A stretch of DNA of 64,000 nucleotides from Clostridium thailandense (GCF_019207025.1 NZ_JAEEGC010000035.1:1-64000), one strand, 5' to 3'; shown: positions 8,062 to 17,729, numbered from the stretch's first letter. The notes: generated by a model not told the origin, from the letters alone. Translations and numbers: made by a program.

Positions 8062-9117
8062 ATGAAAGGAAAAAAATTTATCCTGGCATTATCAATAGTT
8101 TCAATACTTGGAGCTTTTACAGGTTGTGGTCCGAATCAGGGAAATCAAAATAATACAGCGGGTGGAAAAAGTGATGGAAGTACTGTAAGAGTTGGCTTTC
8201 TTCCAAATATAACACATTCGCAAGCTTTAGTTGGTAAGGAAAAAGGTAACTTTCAAAAAGCTTTAGGAGATAATCATAAAATAGAGTGGAAACAGTTTAA
8301 TGCTGGATCATCAGAAGTTGAGGCGTTTCTTGCAGGCGCAATAGATATAGGATATATAGGACCAGGCCCAGCTATCAATGGATATACAAAGTCTAAAGGT
8401 GATATTCAAATTATAGCAGGAGCTACAGATGCAGGAGCTATATTAGTTTCTAGAAAAGATTTACCTATAAAAGATGTCAAAGAATTAGATGGCAAGAAAG
8501 TAGCTGTTCCTCAGTTTGGAAATACACAGGACTTATCCTTAAGATACTTATTAACTCAAAATGGTCTAAAAGAAAAGACAAAAGGTGGAACGGTAGAAAT
8601 AGTACAGGCTGATAACCCAGATATAAAAACATTATTAGATAAGAATCAGATAGATGCAGCATTAGTTCCAGAACCATGGGGGTCAAGACTTGTTAAAGAA
8701 GTTGGAGCTAATGTAGTACTTGATTATGATAAAGTATGGCGTGAAGGAAAATACCCTACAGCTGTAATTGCAGTTAGAAAAGATTTTTTAAAACAGCATC
8801 CGGATATAGTAGAAAATTTTCTAAAGGCTCATGTTGATTTAACAGAGTATATAAATAAAAATAATAGCGAAGCAAGCGGTGTTGTGAATAAACAAATAAA
8901 AGATTTAACTAAAAGTTCTTTATCTAAAGATGTATTAGATTCTGCTTTCAAAAGACTTACTGTAACCAATAATCCAGAAAAGGATGCTACCATTGAAATG
9001 GTAAATTTATCAGTTACTACAGGATTCTTAAAACAAGCTCCAGATACAAAGGATCTTGTAAATTTAGAATTGTTAAATAAAGTTCTTAAAGAAAAATGGC
9101 AGCAACAAATTCAATAA
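8062..9117 (+). CDS. ABC transporter lipoprotein, sulfonate/sulfate-ester type
   Basis: A 351-residue solute-binding lipoprotein of the SsuA/TauA/NrtA fold. The signal peptide ends in the lipobox FTGC (Cys 22). The body starts VRVGFLPNITHSQALVGKEKG and includes GAIDIGYIGPGPAINGY, both typical of aliphatic sulfonate or nitrate binders. Its place in a SAM-controlled sulfate/sulfite operon points to uptake of a sulfur oxyanion or organosulfonate; the true ligand is unknown. A desulfonating monooxygenase is absent, as expected in an anaerobe, so sulfate or a sulfonate processed elsewhere remain options. Confidence 0.85.
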   Translation: MKGKKFILALSIVSILGAFTGCGPNQGNQNNTAGGKSDGSTVRVGFLPNITHSQALVGKEKGNFQKALGDNHKIEWKQFNAGSSEVEAFLAGAIDIGYIGPGPAINGYTKSKGDIQIIAGATDAGAILVSRKDLPIKDVKELDGKKVAVPQFGNTQDLSLRYLLTQNGLKEKTKGGTVEIVQADNPDIKTLLDKNQIDAALVPEPWGSRLVKEVGANVVLDYDKVWREGKYPTAVIAVRKDFLKQHPDIVENFLKAHVDLTEYINKNNSEASGVVNKQIKDLTKSSLSKDVLDSAFKRLTVTNNPEKDATIEMVNLSVTTGFLKQAPDTKDLVNLELLNKVLKEKWQQQIQ

Positions 9118-9149
9118 TAATTTACTCCAATTAAAGGAAGGTGATTGAG

Positions 9150-9989
9150 TTGTCTCTTAAAATTGAAGGTGTTGGTAAAAAATTTGTATCAAAGCATAAA
9201 GAAAATGTGACTTTAGAGGATGTTAATCTTTCTTTTGAAAAAGGAGAGTTCATATGTCTTCTGGGGCCGTCTGGCTGTGGAAAATCAACGCTTTTAAATA
9301 TAATTGCAGGGCTTGAAAAGCCATCAGGCGGAAGATTATTTTTAAATGATAAAGAAATTAATGATGTTGGTGTTGATAGAGCGATGATGTTCCAGGATTC
9401 AGCATTGTTTCCATGGCTTAAGGTGATAGATAATGTAGAGTTTGGAATGAAAATTGCAGGAATATCTAAAGCTGAAAGAAGAGAAAAAGCTATAAGATAT
9501 CTTAAGATGGTTCATTTAACTAAATTTAAAGATTCTTATGTTCATGAACTATCTGGTGGAATGAGGCAAAGAGTAGCATTAGCTAGAGCTTTAACTTTAG
9601 ATTCAGAGGTACTTTTAATGGACGAGCCTTTTTCTGCCTTAGATAGTCAGACTAAAAATATTTTGCAGCTGCAGCTTCAAAAGGTGTGGTGGGAGACAAA
9701 AAAGACCATTGTGTTTGTTACTCATAATGTAGAAGAAGCAGTTCTTTTAGCAGATAAGGTTGTTGTTATGTCTGCTAATCCAGGAAAAGTAAAAAGAGTT
9801 TTTGATATTAAATTAGCAAGACCTAGAACCATTGAAAGCAGAGATTTAGCATATGTTGTTGCAGAAGTAATGAAAGAACTAAAAGAGGAGGTGGAGAAAG
9901 TTGCAAAAGCTGAGTACGACAGTGATTGGAGTATTGAAACGAATAGTATTTTATATAATTCTGATAATGATATGGGAATTGGTATATAA
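9150..9989 (+). CDS. ABC transporter ATPase, SsuB/TauB-like
   Basis: An ABC ATPase of about 279 residues with Walker A GPSGCGKST (near 40), Q-loop MFQDSALFPW, signature LSGGMRQR, Walker B LLMDEPFSALD and switch VFVTHN. It belongs to the nitrate/sulfonate/taurine import group. I favour the TTG at 9150, which has AAGGAAGGTGAT properly spaced before it, over the GTG at 9141, which is inside that site. Its last 29 codons overlap the permease gene in another frame (9901-9989). Confidence 0.87.
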   Translation: MSLKIEGVGKKFVSKHKENVTLEDVNLSFEKGEFICLLGPSGCGKSTLLNIIAGLEKPSGGRLFLNDKEINDVGVDRAMMFQDSALFPWLKVIDNVEFGMKIAGISKAERREKAIRYLKMVHLTKFKDSYVHELSGGMRQRVALARALTLDSEVLLMDEPFSALDSQTKNILQLQLQKVWWETKKTIVFVTHNVEEAVLLADKVVVMSANPGKVKRVFDIKLARPRTIESRDLAYVVAEVMKELKEEVEKVAKAEYDSDWSIETNSILYNSDNDMGIGI

Positions 9990-10698
9990 AATAGGGGTAG
10001 ATATATTAGGCGCATGGAAGCCTTATACTTTTCCATCTCCTGTGGATGTAGCAAAGACATTACTTACTCTTATTGAAGATAACACCTTAGCGGTTGCTGT
10101 AGCTGCTAGTTTGAAAAGGCTATTTATTGGATATGCAATATCCCTAGTTATAGGGATGGGAATAGGTTTACTTATTGTAAGATATAAGTATATAGATGAA
10201 AATTTCAGCTCTCTTATATTGGGACTACAAACACTACCAAGTATATGCTGGCTTCCTTTTGCAGTTTTATGGTATGGGTTAAATGAAGAGGCTATCATAT
10301 TTGTTATAGCTATTGGATCTATATTTGCTATATCTATAGCTACTGAATCTGGGATTAAGAATGTAAATCCTCTTTATGTAAAAGCTGCAAGAACTATGGG
10401 GGCACGGGGAATAAAATTATATTGGAATGTAATTATACCTTCAGCACTTCCATCGGTGGTTACTGGTATGAAACAAGGATGGTCCTTTGCATGGAGAGCG
10501 TTAATGTCAGGGGAAATGTTATCTGCTACAAAAGGACTAGGACAGGTGCTTATGGTAGGGAGAGATTTAGCAGATATTAGCCAGGTTATGGCAGTAATGA
10601 TTGTAATTATTGTCTTGGGACTAGGCTTTGATAAGCTTATATTTGAAAAGATAGAAGCAAATATAAGGCATAAATGTGGATTAGGAAGAAGAATTTAG
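9901..10698 (+). CDS. ABC transporter permease, SsuC/TauC-like
   Basis: A 265-residue inner-membrane permease with about six helices and the cytoplasmic EAA loop (AARTMGARGIKLYWNVIIPSALPS) that docks the ATPase. The start is TTG 9901 behind a near-perfect AGAGGAGGTG, itself inside the ATPase gene. The first helix (VLKRIVFYIILIMIWELVYK) is encoded in the overlap and matches where the family's first helix belongs, so the long overlap appears genuine. Third component of the sulfur importer. Confidence 0.87.
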   Translation: MQKLSTTVIGVLKRIVFYIILIMIWELVYKIGVDILGAWKPYTFPSPVDVAKTLLTLIEDNTLAVAVAASLKRLFIGYAISLVIGMGIGLLIVRYKYIDENFSSLILGLQTLPSICWLPFAVLWYGLNEEAIIFVIAIGSIFAISIATESGIKNVNPLYVKAARTMGARGIKLYWNVIIPSALPSVVTGMKQGWSFAWRALMSGEMLSATKGLGQVLMVGRDLADISQVMAVMIVIIVLGLGFDKLIFEKIEANIRHKCGLGRRI

Positions 10699-10751
10699 AA
10701 GAAATAATAAGGATTAGTATTTAGAATGTATATAGTAGGAGGAAATTAATA

Positions 10752-11651
10752 ATGAGTGAATTATCACATCTTGATAAATTGGAAGCAGAAGCAATATATA
10801 TTATTCGAGAAGTGGCTGCTGAATGTGAAAAACCAGTAATGTTATATTCAATAGGAAAAGACAGTTCTGTTATGCTGTATCTTGCAATGAAGGCATTTTA
10901 TCCGGAGAAACCACCATTTCCTTTCATGCATATTGACACTACATGGAAATTCAAAGAAATGACAGAGTTTCGTGATAGAAGAGCAGAAGAATTAGGAATA
11001 GAGATGATTGTTCATAGAAATGAAGAGGGGATAAAACAAGGAATCAATCCATTTGATCATGGATCAGCCTATACTGATATCATGAAGACACAAGCTTTAA
11101 AACAAGGTTTAAAAAAGTATGGCTTTACAGCAGCTTTTGGTGGTGGACGTCGTGATGAAGAAAAGTCACGTGCTAAAGAAAGAATTTTTTCTTTCCGTAA
11201 TGAGGCTCAAGGCTGGGATCCTAAAAATCAGAGACCAGAAATGTGGAAACTCTACAATACCAGGATTCATAAAGGTGAGAGTATGAGGGTATTCCCTATC
11301 TCAAACTGGACAGAAAGAGATATTTGGAAATATATTCAAAGAGAAAACATTGAGATTGTATCATTGTATTTTGCAAAAGAACGTCCAGTGGTTTATAGAG
11401 ATGGAAATATCATTATGGTAGATGATGATAGAATGAAGTTATTACCAGGAGAAAAGGTTGAATATAAAAAAGTTCGTTTTAGAACCTTGGGATGCTATCC
11501 GCTTACAGGAGGCATGGAATCAGAAGCTGATACTTTGGGCGAAATTGTTAAAGAAACATTGAGTGCAGTATCCTCTGAAAGAACCACCAGAGTTATTGAT
11601 ACAGAAGAAGTAGGCAGCATGGAAAGAAGAAAGAGAGAGGGGTATTTCTAA
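10752..11651 (+). CDS. cysD: Sulfate adenylyltransferase small subunit
   Basis: 299 residues, matching CysD of the PAPS-reductase/N-type ATP pyrophosphatase family. It shows the PP-loop [11 protein letters not shown] (about 32-42), the [15 protein letters not shown] block and the C-terminal LGCYPLTGG. With CysN it makes adenosine phosphosulfate from ATP and sulfate. SD TAGGAGGAA. It is followed after one base by cysN, so the two are co-translated. Confidence 0.95.
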   Translation: MSELSHLDKLEAEAIYIIREVAAECEKPVMLYSIGKDSSVMLYLAMKAFYPEKPPFPFMHIDTTWKFKEMTEFRDRRAEELGIEMIVHRNEEGIKQGINPFDHGSAYTDIMKTQALKQGLKKYGFTAAFGGGRRDEEKSRAKERIFSFRNEAQGWDPKNQRPEMWKLYNTRIHKGESMRVFPISNWTERDIWKYIQRENIEIVSLYFAKERPVVYRDGNIIMVDDDRMKLLPGEKVEYKKVRFRTLGCYPLTGGMESEADTLGEIVKETLSAVSSERTTRVIDTEEVGSMERRKREGYF

Positions 11652-11652
11652 T

Positions 11653-13353
11653 ATGAAGAGCTTATTGAAGTTTATAACCTGTGGTAGTGTGGATGATGGA
11701 AAATCCACTCTCATTGGACATATCTTATATGATGCAAAGCTTTTATTTGCAGATCAAAAAAGAGCTTTGGAATTAGACAGCAAGGTTGGAAGCCGTGAGG
11801 GAGACATTGACTATTCATTACTATTAGATGGTCTTATGGCAGAGCGTGAACAAGGGATTACAATAGATGTGGCATATCGTTATTTTACAACAGACAACAG
11901 AGGGTTTATTGTAGCTGACACACCAGGTCATGAAGAATACACAAGAAATATGGCAGTTGGGGCATCCTTTGCAGACCTTGCCATTATATTAATAGATGCT
12001 AAACAAGGGGTACTTGTTCAAACAAGAAGACATGCAAGAATTTGTTCTTTAATGGGCATCAAACACTTTGTATTTGCTGTTAATAAGATGGATTTAATCG
12101 GATACGATCAGGAGAGATTCCTAACAATCGAAGGGGAAATCAGGAAGTTAGAGAAGGAACTTTCCTTAGAAAATATTGCAATTATTCCAGTATCAGCTAC
12201 AGAGGGAGATAACGTTACAAAGAAGTCTGAAAATATACCATGGTACACAGGGCTGCCTATTTTAACTTATCTTGAAAATGTAGATGTTGAAAGTGCTTCT
12301 GACGAAGAGGGTTTTTATATGCCAGTGCAGAGAGTGTGCAGGCCCAATCACACCTTTAGGGGATTTCAGGGACAGATTGAAGCTGGTAGTATTTCAGTAG
12401 GAGATGAAATAACAACACTTCCAAGCAATGAGAAAGCACTAGTAAAAAGCATTCACTTAACAGATAAAAATATAGAAAGTGCAGGAAAAGATCAACCTGT
12501 AACAATACAGCTTAATAAAGAAGTGGATGTATCAAGAGGATGCGTACTTACAAAGGATACAAAGCTTGTAGCAAGCAATTTAATTACGGCAACCATTCTT
12601 TGGATGGATGACTCTAAGCTGGCAGCAGGTAAAGACTATTTTGTAAAAGTTGGAACAAAAATGCTGCCAGGTGTTGTTACAGAGGTAAAATATAAAATTG
12701 ATGTAAATACTGGAGAACACTTAACAACTGGTTTTTTAAGGAAAAATGAAATTGCAGTATGCAATATTTCTCTTTCTGAAAAGATTATAGTGGATAAGTT
12801 TAATGTAAATAAGACACTAGGAGAACTTATATTAATAGATCGTATTACTAATATGACGTCAGCCTGTGGTGTTGTAGAAGATATCTTTAATAGTGAAAAC
12901 AAGAAAGATAATTTTACCTTTGAGTACAATGGTTTAAAAGCAAGGGGAGATATTTTCGAAGAATTTTACTATAACACAGAAAGTTTGTCTTTATCAAAAT
13001 ACAAACCAATAGGCAATATCTATACAGTGAAAGATGAAATTCCTGTTAAAGGTGAGAGTTATAGTTATCCAGAAAATATTGATATTTTAGTTCTTCGTGA
13101 TTGGGTGGCAATTAAAGTTCGTGACAAGAAAATTACTGATATTCAATCAATTGAAGAATATGAGTACACTGGAGTGACTATCGTTAACGGTAGAGGCTTT
13201 GCGATAAAGGCGAACTCAGAGGAAGAAATTTTAGAGTTCTTAAATGAATATAAAAAAATAGACAGAGAGAATGAAACTGAATTCCTAAATAAGTGGGTTA
13301 GCTTAGAAACCTATAGAAGAGTAATATTTCATAGTAATTATTGGGAAATATAA
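11653..13353 (+). CDS. cysN: Sulfate adenylyltransferase GTPase subunit with C-terminal extension
   Basis: 566 residues. The first about 420 are a standard EF-Tu-like CysN: G1 GSVDDGKST, G3 DTPGHEEYTRNMAVGASFADL, G4 NKMD, then two beta-barrel domains. GTP hydrolysis drives APS formation by CysD. CysN alone is usually 430-475 residues and CysN-CysC fusions exceed 600 with a second P-loop. Here about 140 extra residues follow that contain no P-loop and are not an APS kinase. They include a beta-rich region (WVAIKVRDKKITDIQ, GVTIVNGRGFAIKA) I do not recognise. Last gene of the sulfur operon. Confidence 0.93.
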   Translation: MKSLLKFITCGSVDDGKSTLIGHILYDAKLLFADQKRALELDSKVGSREGDIDYSLLLDGLMAEREQGITIDVAYRYFTTDNRGFIVADTPGHEEYTRNMAVGASFADLAIILIDAKQGVLVQTRRHARICSLMGIKHFVFAVNKMDLIGYDQERFLTIEGEIRKLEKELSLENIAIIPVSATEGDNVTKKSENIPWYTGLPILTYLENVDVESASDEEGFYMPVQRVCRPNHTFRGFQGQIEAGSISVGDEITTLPSNEKALVKSIHLTDKNIESAGKDQPVTIQLNKEVDVSRGCVLTKDTKLVASNLITATILWMDDSKLAAGKDYFVKVGTKMLPGVVTEVKYKIDVNTGEHLTTGFLRKNEIAVCNISLSEKIIVDKFNVNKTLGELILIDRITNMTSACGVVEDIFNSENKKDNFTFEYNGLKARGDIFEEFYYNTESLSLSKYKPIGNIYTVKDEIPVKGESYSYPENIDILVLRDWVAIKVRDKKITDIQSIEEYEYTGVTIVNGRGFAIKANSEEEILEFLNEYKKIDRENETEFLNKWVSLETYRRVIFHSNYWEI

Positions 13354-13558
13354 TCATAAGATTTAAAGAACCAAAGGTATGTCTCTAATTATTTTTAATT
13401 GCTTGAAAAATAAGAAATTTAGTACTTAAGAAAAATATTATGGAAATACAAATATCAATAGTATATAATCAAATTGAACTTTGATAGCTTTAAAAAGTTT
13501 ATATAATATTAATTTTAACTAAAGCATATAAATTTAGAAGCAATAGGAGGCATACGAG

Positions 13559-15298
13559 ATGGATACGTTAAAGAAATTTATAAGCTACTATAAGCCATAT
13601 AAAAATATGTTTTTTATGGACATGTTTTGTGCTTTTACACTTTCAGCTATAGACTTAGTATTTCCTATGATAGTAAGATACATGCTAAATGATGTGTATA
13701 CAAATAAAACTAGGGATCAAATAACTATGTATGTAGTTTACATAGGAATAGGATTACTTATAATGTATATAATAAGATATTTTTGTCAGTATTACATAAC
13801 CTCATGGGGACATATTATGGGAGCGAAGATGGAAGCTAACATGAGAAGTGATATATTTAATCACCTTCAAAAGTTATCTTTTTCATATTATGATAACAAT
13901 AACACAGGTAAATTGATGTCTAGAATAATTACAGATCTTTTTGACATATCGGAATTAGCTCATCATGGTCCGGAAGATTTGTTTATTTCTATACTAAAGA
14001 TATTTGGATCTTTTATCATACTTATGAATATAAATGTTAAAATTACTGCAATATTATTCTTTTTGACTATGTTTATGTTATATAGCTCATATTTTTATAA
14101 TAAAAAAATGAAATATATATTTATGAAAAATAGACAAAAAATAGCTAATGTAAATGCCCAAATACAGGATAGTCTCTCAGGTATAAGAGTAGTTAAATCC
14201 TTTTCTAATGAGGAAGTTGAAAACACCAAATTCAAAAGAGGAAACATGGAGTTTTTAGAAACTAAAGAAACAGGATATTTTATTATGGGTAAGTTCTTTA
14301 GTGGCAATGGATTTTTTCAAGGAATTTTATACCTTGCAGTTATACTTGTAGGTGGAATATTTATTAGTATAGGAGAAGCTAAGGTTTCCGATTTAGTTAT
14401 TTATATTTTATATATAAATATATTTTTAAATCCTATAGATAAGTTGGTAAACTTTACGGAGCAATTTCAAAGAGGTATAACTGGATTTGATAGATTTTTA
14501 GAGATAATTAATACTGAGCCAGATATAGTGGATAAACCCAATGCAGTTGAACTATTAAATACTAAAGGGAAAATAGAATTTAAGGATGTTTCCTTCAGCT
14601 ATGATAATAAAAATACAGTATTGAGTAATTTAAATATAAAGATTGAAGCAGGAAAAAATATTGCACTAGTGGGTCCATCAGGAAGTGGCAAAACTACTTT
14701 TTGCAGTCTCATACCAAGGTTTTATGAGATTGATTATGGAACTATAAAAATAGATGGAAAAGATATTAGAGATATAAAGCTCAAATCCTTAAGAGATACA
14801 ATAGGAATTGTTCAACAAGATGTATATATGTTTGCAGGTACAATAAAGGACAATATAGCTTATGGAAAACCTGGAGCTTATGAGGAAGAGATAATCGAAG
14901 CGGCGAAAAAAGCAAATGCCCATGAATTTATAATGGGTTTAGAAGATGGGTATGATACTTTTGTTGGAGAAAGAGGAGTGAAGCTATCAGGTGGACAGAA
15001 ACAGAGAATATCAATTGCAAGAGCTTTTCTTAAGAATCCGCCTGTTCTTATTTTGGATGAGGCAACTTCAGCTCTTGATAATGAAAGTGAAAAATATATA
15101 CAGAAATCCTTGGAGGAGCTTGCTAAAAACAGAACTACTATAATTATAGCTCATAGATTAAGTACAATAAAAAATGCAGATGAAATATTAGTGCTGACAG
15201 AGGATGGCATAAAAGAATCAGGTACTCACGAACAACTTCTGCAGGATGAAGGTATATATGCGTCTTTATATAAATTACAGTTTGAGCAAGTTTCATAA
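13559..15298 (+). CDS. ABC exporter, MsbA/LmrA-type half transporter
   Basis: A 579-residue fused permease-ATPase. The N-terminal type I exporter membrane domain (about 1-310) has six helices. The C-terminal ATPase shows Walker A GPSGSGKTT, Q-loop IVQQDVYMF, signature LSGGQKQRIS, Walker B LILDEAT and the H-switch IAHRLS. It should act as a homodimer exporting a lipid, peptide or drug; substrate unknown. Monocistronic, SD AGGAGG. The 205-base gap before it contains AT-rich promoter-like sequence but no pair of boxes I would commit to. Confidence 0.88.
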   Translation: MDTLKKFISYYKPYKNMFFMDMFCAFTLSAIDLVFPMIVRYMLNDVYTNKTRDQITMYVVYIGIGLLIMYIIRYFCQYYITSWGHIMGAKMEANMRSDIFNHLQKLSFSYYDNNNTGKLMSRIITDLFDISELAHHGPEDLFISILKIFGSFIILMNINVKITAILFFLTMFMLYSSYFYNKKMKYIFMKNRQKIANVNAQIQDSLSGIRVVKSFSNEEVENTKFKRGNMEFLETKETGYFIMGKFFSGNGFFQGILYLAVILVGGIFISIGEAKVSDLVIYILYINIFLNPIDKLVNFTEQFQRGITGFDRFLEIINTEPDIVDKPNAVELLNTKGKIEFKDVSFSYDNKNTVLSNLNIKIEAGKNIALVGPSGSGKTTFCSLIPRFYEIDYGTIKIDGKDIRDIKLKSLRDTIGIVQQDVYMFAGTIKDNIAYGKPGAYEEEIIEAAKKANAHEFIMGLEDGYDTFVGERGVKLSGGQKQRISIARAFLKNPPVLILDEATSALDNESEKYIQKSLEELAKNRTTIIIAHRLSTIKNADEILVLTEDGIKESGTHEQLLQDEGIYASLYKLQFEQVS

Positions 15299-15342
15299 CA
15301 TTTTTATAGAGTAAGTATGATAGAGTATAAACTTACAGAAAA

Positions 15343-15372
15343 AGGGGCTAACTGCAGCCCCTCTGTTTATTT
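15343..15372. terminator. Shared terminator of convergent genes
   Basis: GC-rich 7-bp stem AGGGGCT/AGCCCCT with loop AACTGC. U-tracts form in both directions (TCTGTTTATTTATTTTT on plus, TTTTTCTG on minus). It serves the ABC exporter (plus) and the metal ATPase (minus). Confidence 0.8.
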
Positions 15373-17232
15373 ATTTTTAAAATTTAATAGCAAAGCAGAA
15401 TTTATAATAACTGCAACTGAGCCTATATTGTGAACTAAAGCACCTAGTATTGGATTTAAAATACCTGTCATTGCTAGTATGATAGCAACGAAATTTAACA
15501 ACATGGAAAGGGATAAATTCCACTTAATTGTACTCATAGTTTTTTGAGATAAACTTAATAGGTGGGGAATAGATTTAATATCATCACTGACAAGGGCAAT
15601 ATCCGCTGCATCAACAGCTATATCGCTACCTATACCTCCCATTGCAATGCCTACGTATGCTTTTTTTAATGCAGGTGCATCATTAATACCATCACCAACC
15701 ATGCAAATCATTTTACTTTGATTTTGATAATTTTCAATTGCGAGTAGCTTGTCTTCTGGTAAGCATTCTGCATGAAAATTAGTAATACCAACACTTTTGG
15801 CAATATAAGAAGCTGCTTGTGGATTATCACCAGTTAGCAATATGCTTTCTATATTTATTGATTTAAGTTTTTTAATCATATCTATAGAATCCTTACGCAA
15901 TGTATCAGATAGAGCTATAAAGCCAGTGGAACAGTTATTTGCAGAAATATATATAATTGTACATCCATCATTTTTATACTTGGATGCTTTCTCTAACATA
16001 TCTTGAGACATTACTATTGAGTTTTCAACTAATAATTCTGCATTCCCTGCAAGAATTGTATTATCTGAAATTAGTGCTTTGACACCACGACCTGCAAGCA
16101 TCGCAAACTCCTGTGGCTCTTTTAAAGTTGATTTTGATATATTTTTAAAATGAGAAACAATAGCTCTACCTAATGGATGTTCAGAGCGTAATTCAGCAGA
16201 AGCTGTAAGTTCTAATAAGCTTTCTGAATTTATATCAGCATTAAAACTTTCAACAGCTACAACAGCAGGCTTGCCATAAGTTAGAGTACCAGTTTTATCA
16301 AAGGCAACTCTATGGACTTTCGATAGTCTTTCTAATGCATCTCCTTCGCGAACAAGAATGCCATATTTCGTAGCATTACCAATACCAGCCATAATGGCAG
16401 TAGGAGTTGCAAGCACTAATGCACAGGGACAGAAAACAACAAGAATAGTAACTGAACGAATTACCTCACCTGTAACAAACCAAGTACCAATTGAAGATAA
16501 AAGAGCAATCACAACTATCCAAGTAGCCCATCTATCTGCCATACCAACAATTTTAGCCTTGCTAGCGTCAGCGGATTCAACAAGTCTAATCATTCTCTGA
16601 AGTGAGCTGTCCGCGCCAACTTTAGTAGCTTTCATATCAAAGGTACCAAATTGGTTTATTGTTCCGCTGGAAACCTCATCACCAATACCTTTATCAACGG
16701 GAAGAGCTTCACCAGTCATTACTGCTTGATTAATGGAGGTTTGTCCAGAAATAATAACACCATCAACAGCAATAGTTTCACCTGCAAGTACACGAAGCGT
16801 ATCACCGACCTGAACTTCCTCAGCTGGTATTATGCTTTCCGACCCATTACAAATGACTCTAGCTGTACGAGGGGTAAGATGTACTAATTTTTCTATGCCA
16901 GCCCGTGCTTTGGCCACAGTACGATCCTCTAATAATGCACCGAGCGTCATAATAAATGCAACCTCTCCTGCTGCAAAAATTTGTCCAATTGAAACAGAAG
17001 CAATAAGGGCAAGTGCAACTAGAACGTCTGCTTTAATATCAAATTCTCGTATAAGACCTTCTGCGGCGCCCTTAATTATAGGTATGCCGCAGAGAATAAT
17101 TGCAAGCCAGGCTGCATCAATTTTTAAATTTCCAATATGTAAAAAGCTGATAATTAATGATATAGCTGAACTTATTAGGAAAAGTACAACACGTTTATCT
17201 TCATCTTTAAAAAGCTCTATTAATTTTTTCAT
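15367..17232 (-). CDS. P1B-type heavy-metal ATPase
   Basis: A 621-residue metal-exporting P-type ATPase. It has the transmembrane CPC metal motif (FCPCALVLATPTA, near 265), the phosphorylated Asp in DKTGTLT (near 306), the SEHPLGRAI P1B histidine motif, and the hinge MVGDGINDAPALK. It lacks any N-terminal heavy-metal-associated domain. The last helix carries HNIGSVAVIINSALL rather than the Asp-containing Zn/Cd signature. CPC with this tail does not by itself identify the metal. The CsoR-type repressor and operator just upstream favour copper, but Zn, Mn or other divalent ions are possible. Eight bases separate it from csoR: one operon. Confidence 0.85.
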   Translation of the reverse strand: MKKLIELFKDEDKRVVLFLISSAISLIISFLHIGNLKIDAAWLAIILCGIPIIKGAAEGLIREFDIKADVLVALALIASVSIGQIFAAGEVAFIMTLGALLEDRTVAKARAGIEKLVHLTPRTARVICNGSESIIPAEEVQVGDTLRVLAGETIAVDGVIISGQTSINQAVMTGEALPVDKGIGDEVSSGTINQFGTFDMKATKVGADSSLQRMIRLVESADASKAKIVGMADRWATWIVVIALLSSIGTWFVTGEVIRSVTILVVFCPCALVLATPTAIMAGIGNATKYGILVREGDALERLSKVHRVAFDKTGTLTYGKPAVVAVESFNADINSESLLELTASAELRSEHPLGRAIVSHFKNISKSTLKEPQEFAMLAGRGVKALISDNTILAGNAELLVENSIVMSQDMLEKASKYKNDGCTIIYISANNCSTGFIALSDTLRKDSIDMIKKLKSINIESILLTGDNPQAASYIAKSVGITNFHAECLPEDKLLAIENYQNQSKMICMVGDGINDAPALKKAYVGIAMGGIGSDIAVDAADIALVSDDIKSIPHLLSLSQKTMSTIKWNLSLSMLLNFVAIILAMTGILNPILGALVHNIGSVAVIINSALLLNFKNK

Positions 17233-17240
17233 TTTACTAC

Positions 17241-17516
17241 CTAACCCATCCTTGAAAAATGTTCTACAGCTTTAGCAAATTCAGCAATTGTTTTTTCAGC
17301 ATCGCCATGTTCTATACCATCACGGACACAGTGTTGCAGATGTCCTTCTAAAACTACCTGACCAACCTTGTGTAGAGCACTTTTGGCAGCATTAATCTGT
17401 ATCAAGATATCTTCACAAGGAACATCCTTATTTACCATTTCGGAAATAGCTCTAAGCTGGCCTTCTATTTTTTTAATTCTTGCTTGAACCTTTGGAATAT
17501 CCATACATTGACGCAT
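17241..17516 (-). CDS. csoR: CsoR-family metal-sensing repressor
   Basis: A 91-residue all-helical DUF156 regulator. The Cu(I) ligand set of CsoR is present: Cys in the VPCEDIL segment and the His and Cys spaced four apart in GHLQHC. The Arg/Lys-rich first helix (IPKVQARIKKIEGQLRAI) is the DNA-contacting surface of the family. Metal binding should release DNA and derepress its own operon with the ATPase. SD GGAGG ten bases before the ATG. Frm-type or persulfide-sensing members keep fewer of these ligands, so copper sensing is the best call. Confidence 0.85.
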   Translation of the reverse strand: MRQCMDIPKVQARIKKIEGQLRAISEMVNKDVPCEDILIQINAAKSALHKVGQVVLEGHLQHCVRDGIEHGDAEKTIAEFAKAVEHFSRMG

Positions 17517-17549
17517 ATTAATTATCCTCCTGTATAATAAAATAAATTT

Positions 17550-17601
17550 TATACCTATAGGGGTATATGTATATTTTAAGTTTTACAGCTGTTATTGTCA
17601 A
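17550..17601 (-). promoter_or_regulatory. csoR promoter and CsoR operator
   Basis: On the minus strand: TTGACA (17596-17601), 17-bp spacer, TAAAAT (17573-17578). Immediately downstream, at the predicted start, is the pseudopalindrome TATACCTATAGGGGTATA (17550-17567). It has the G-tract, C-tract and flanking TAT/ATA layout of known CsoR operators. Placement across the start site explains repression and autoregulation. Confidence 0.78.
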
Positions 17602-17729
17602 TGATCAAATCTTAATTCGTTGAAATATGGTAATATATATAATATATATTGATATCTATAAACTAGGATAAAGGTGAATTAACTAGCATATATTAAAATG
17701 TAATTAGCATTTAATTTGGAGGATTATTA

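Noticed and set aside
9141-9149. GTG 9141 as start of the importer ATPase
   Set aside because: It lies inside the AAGGAAGGTGAT ribosome site; TTG 9150 is better spaced.
16832-17275. Long plus-strand frame opposite the metal ATPase
   Set aside because: Antisense shadow of a clearly coding gene; low-complexity translation and no ribosome site.
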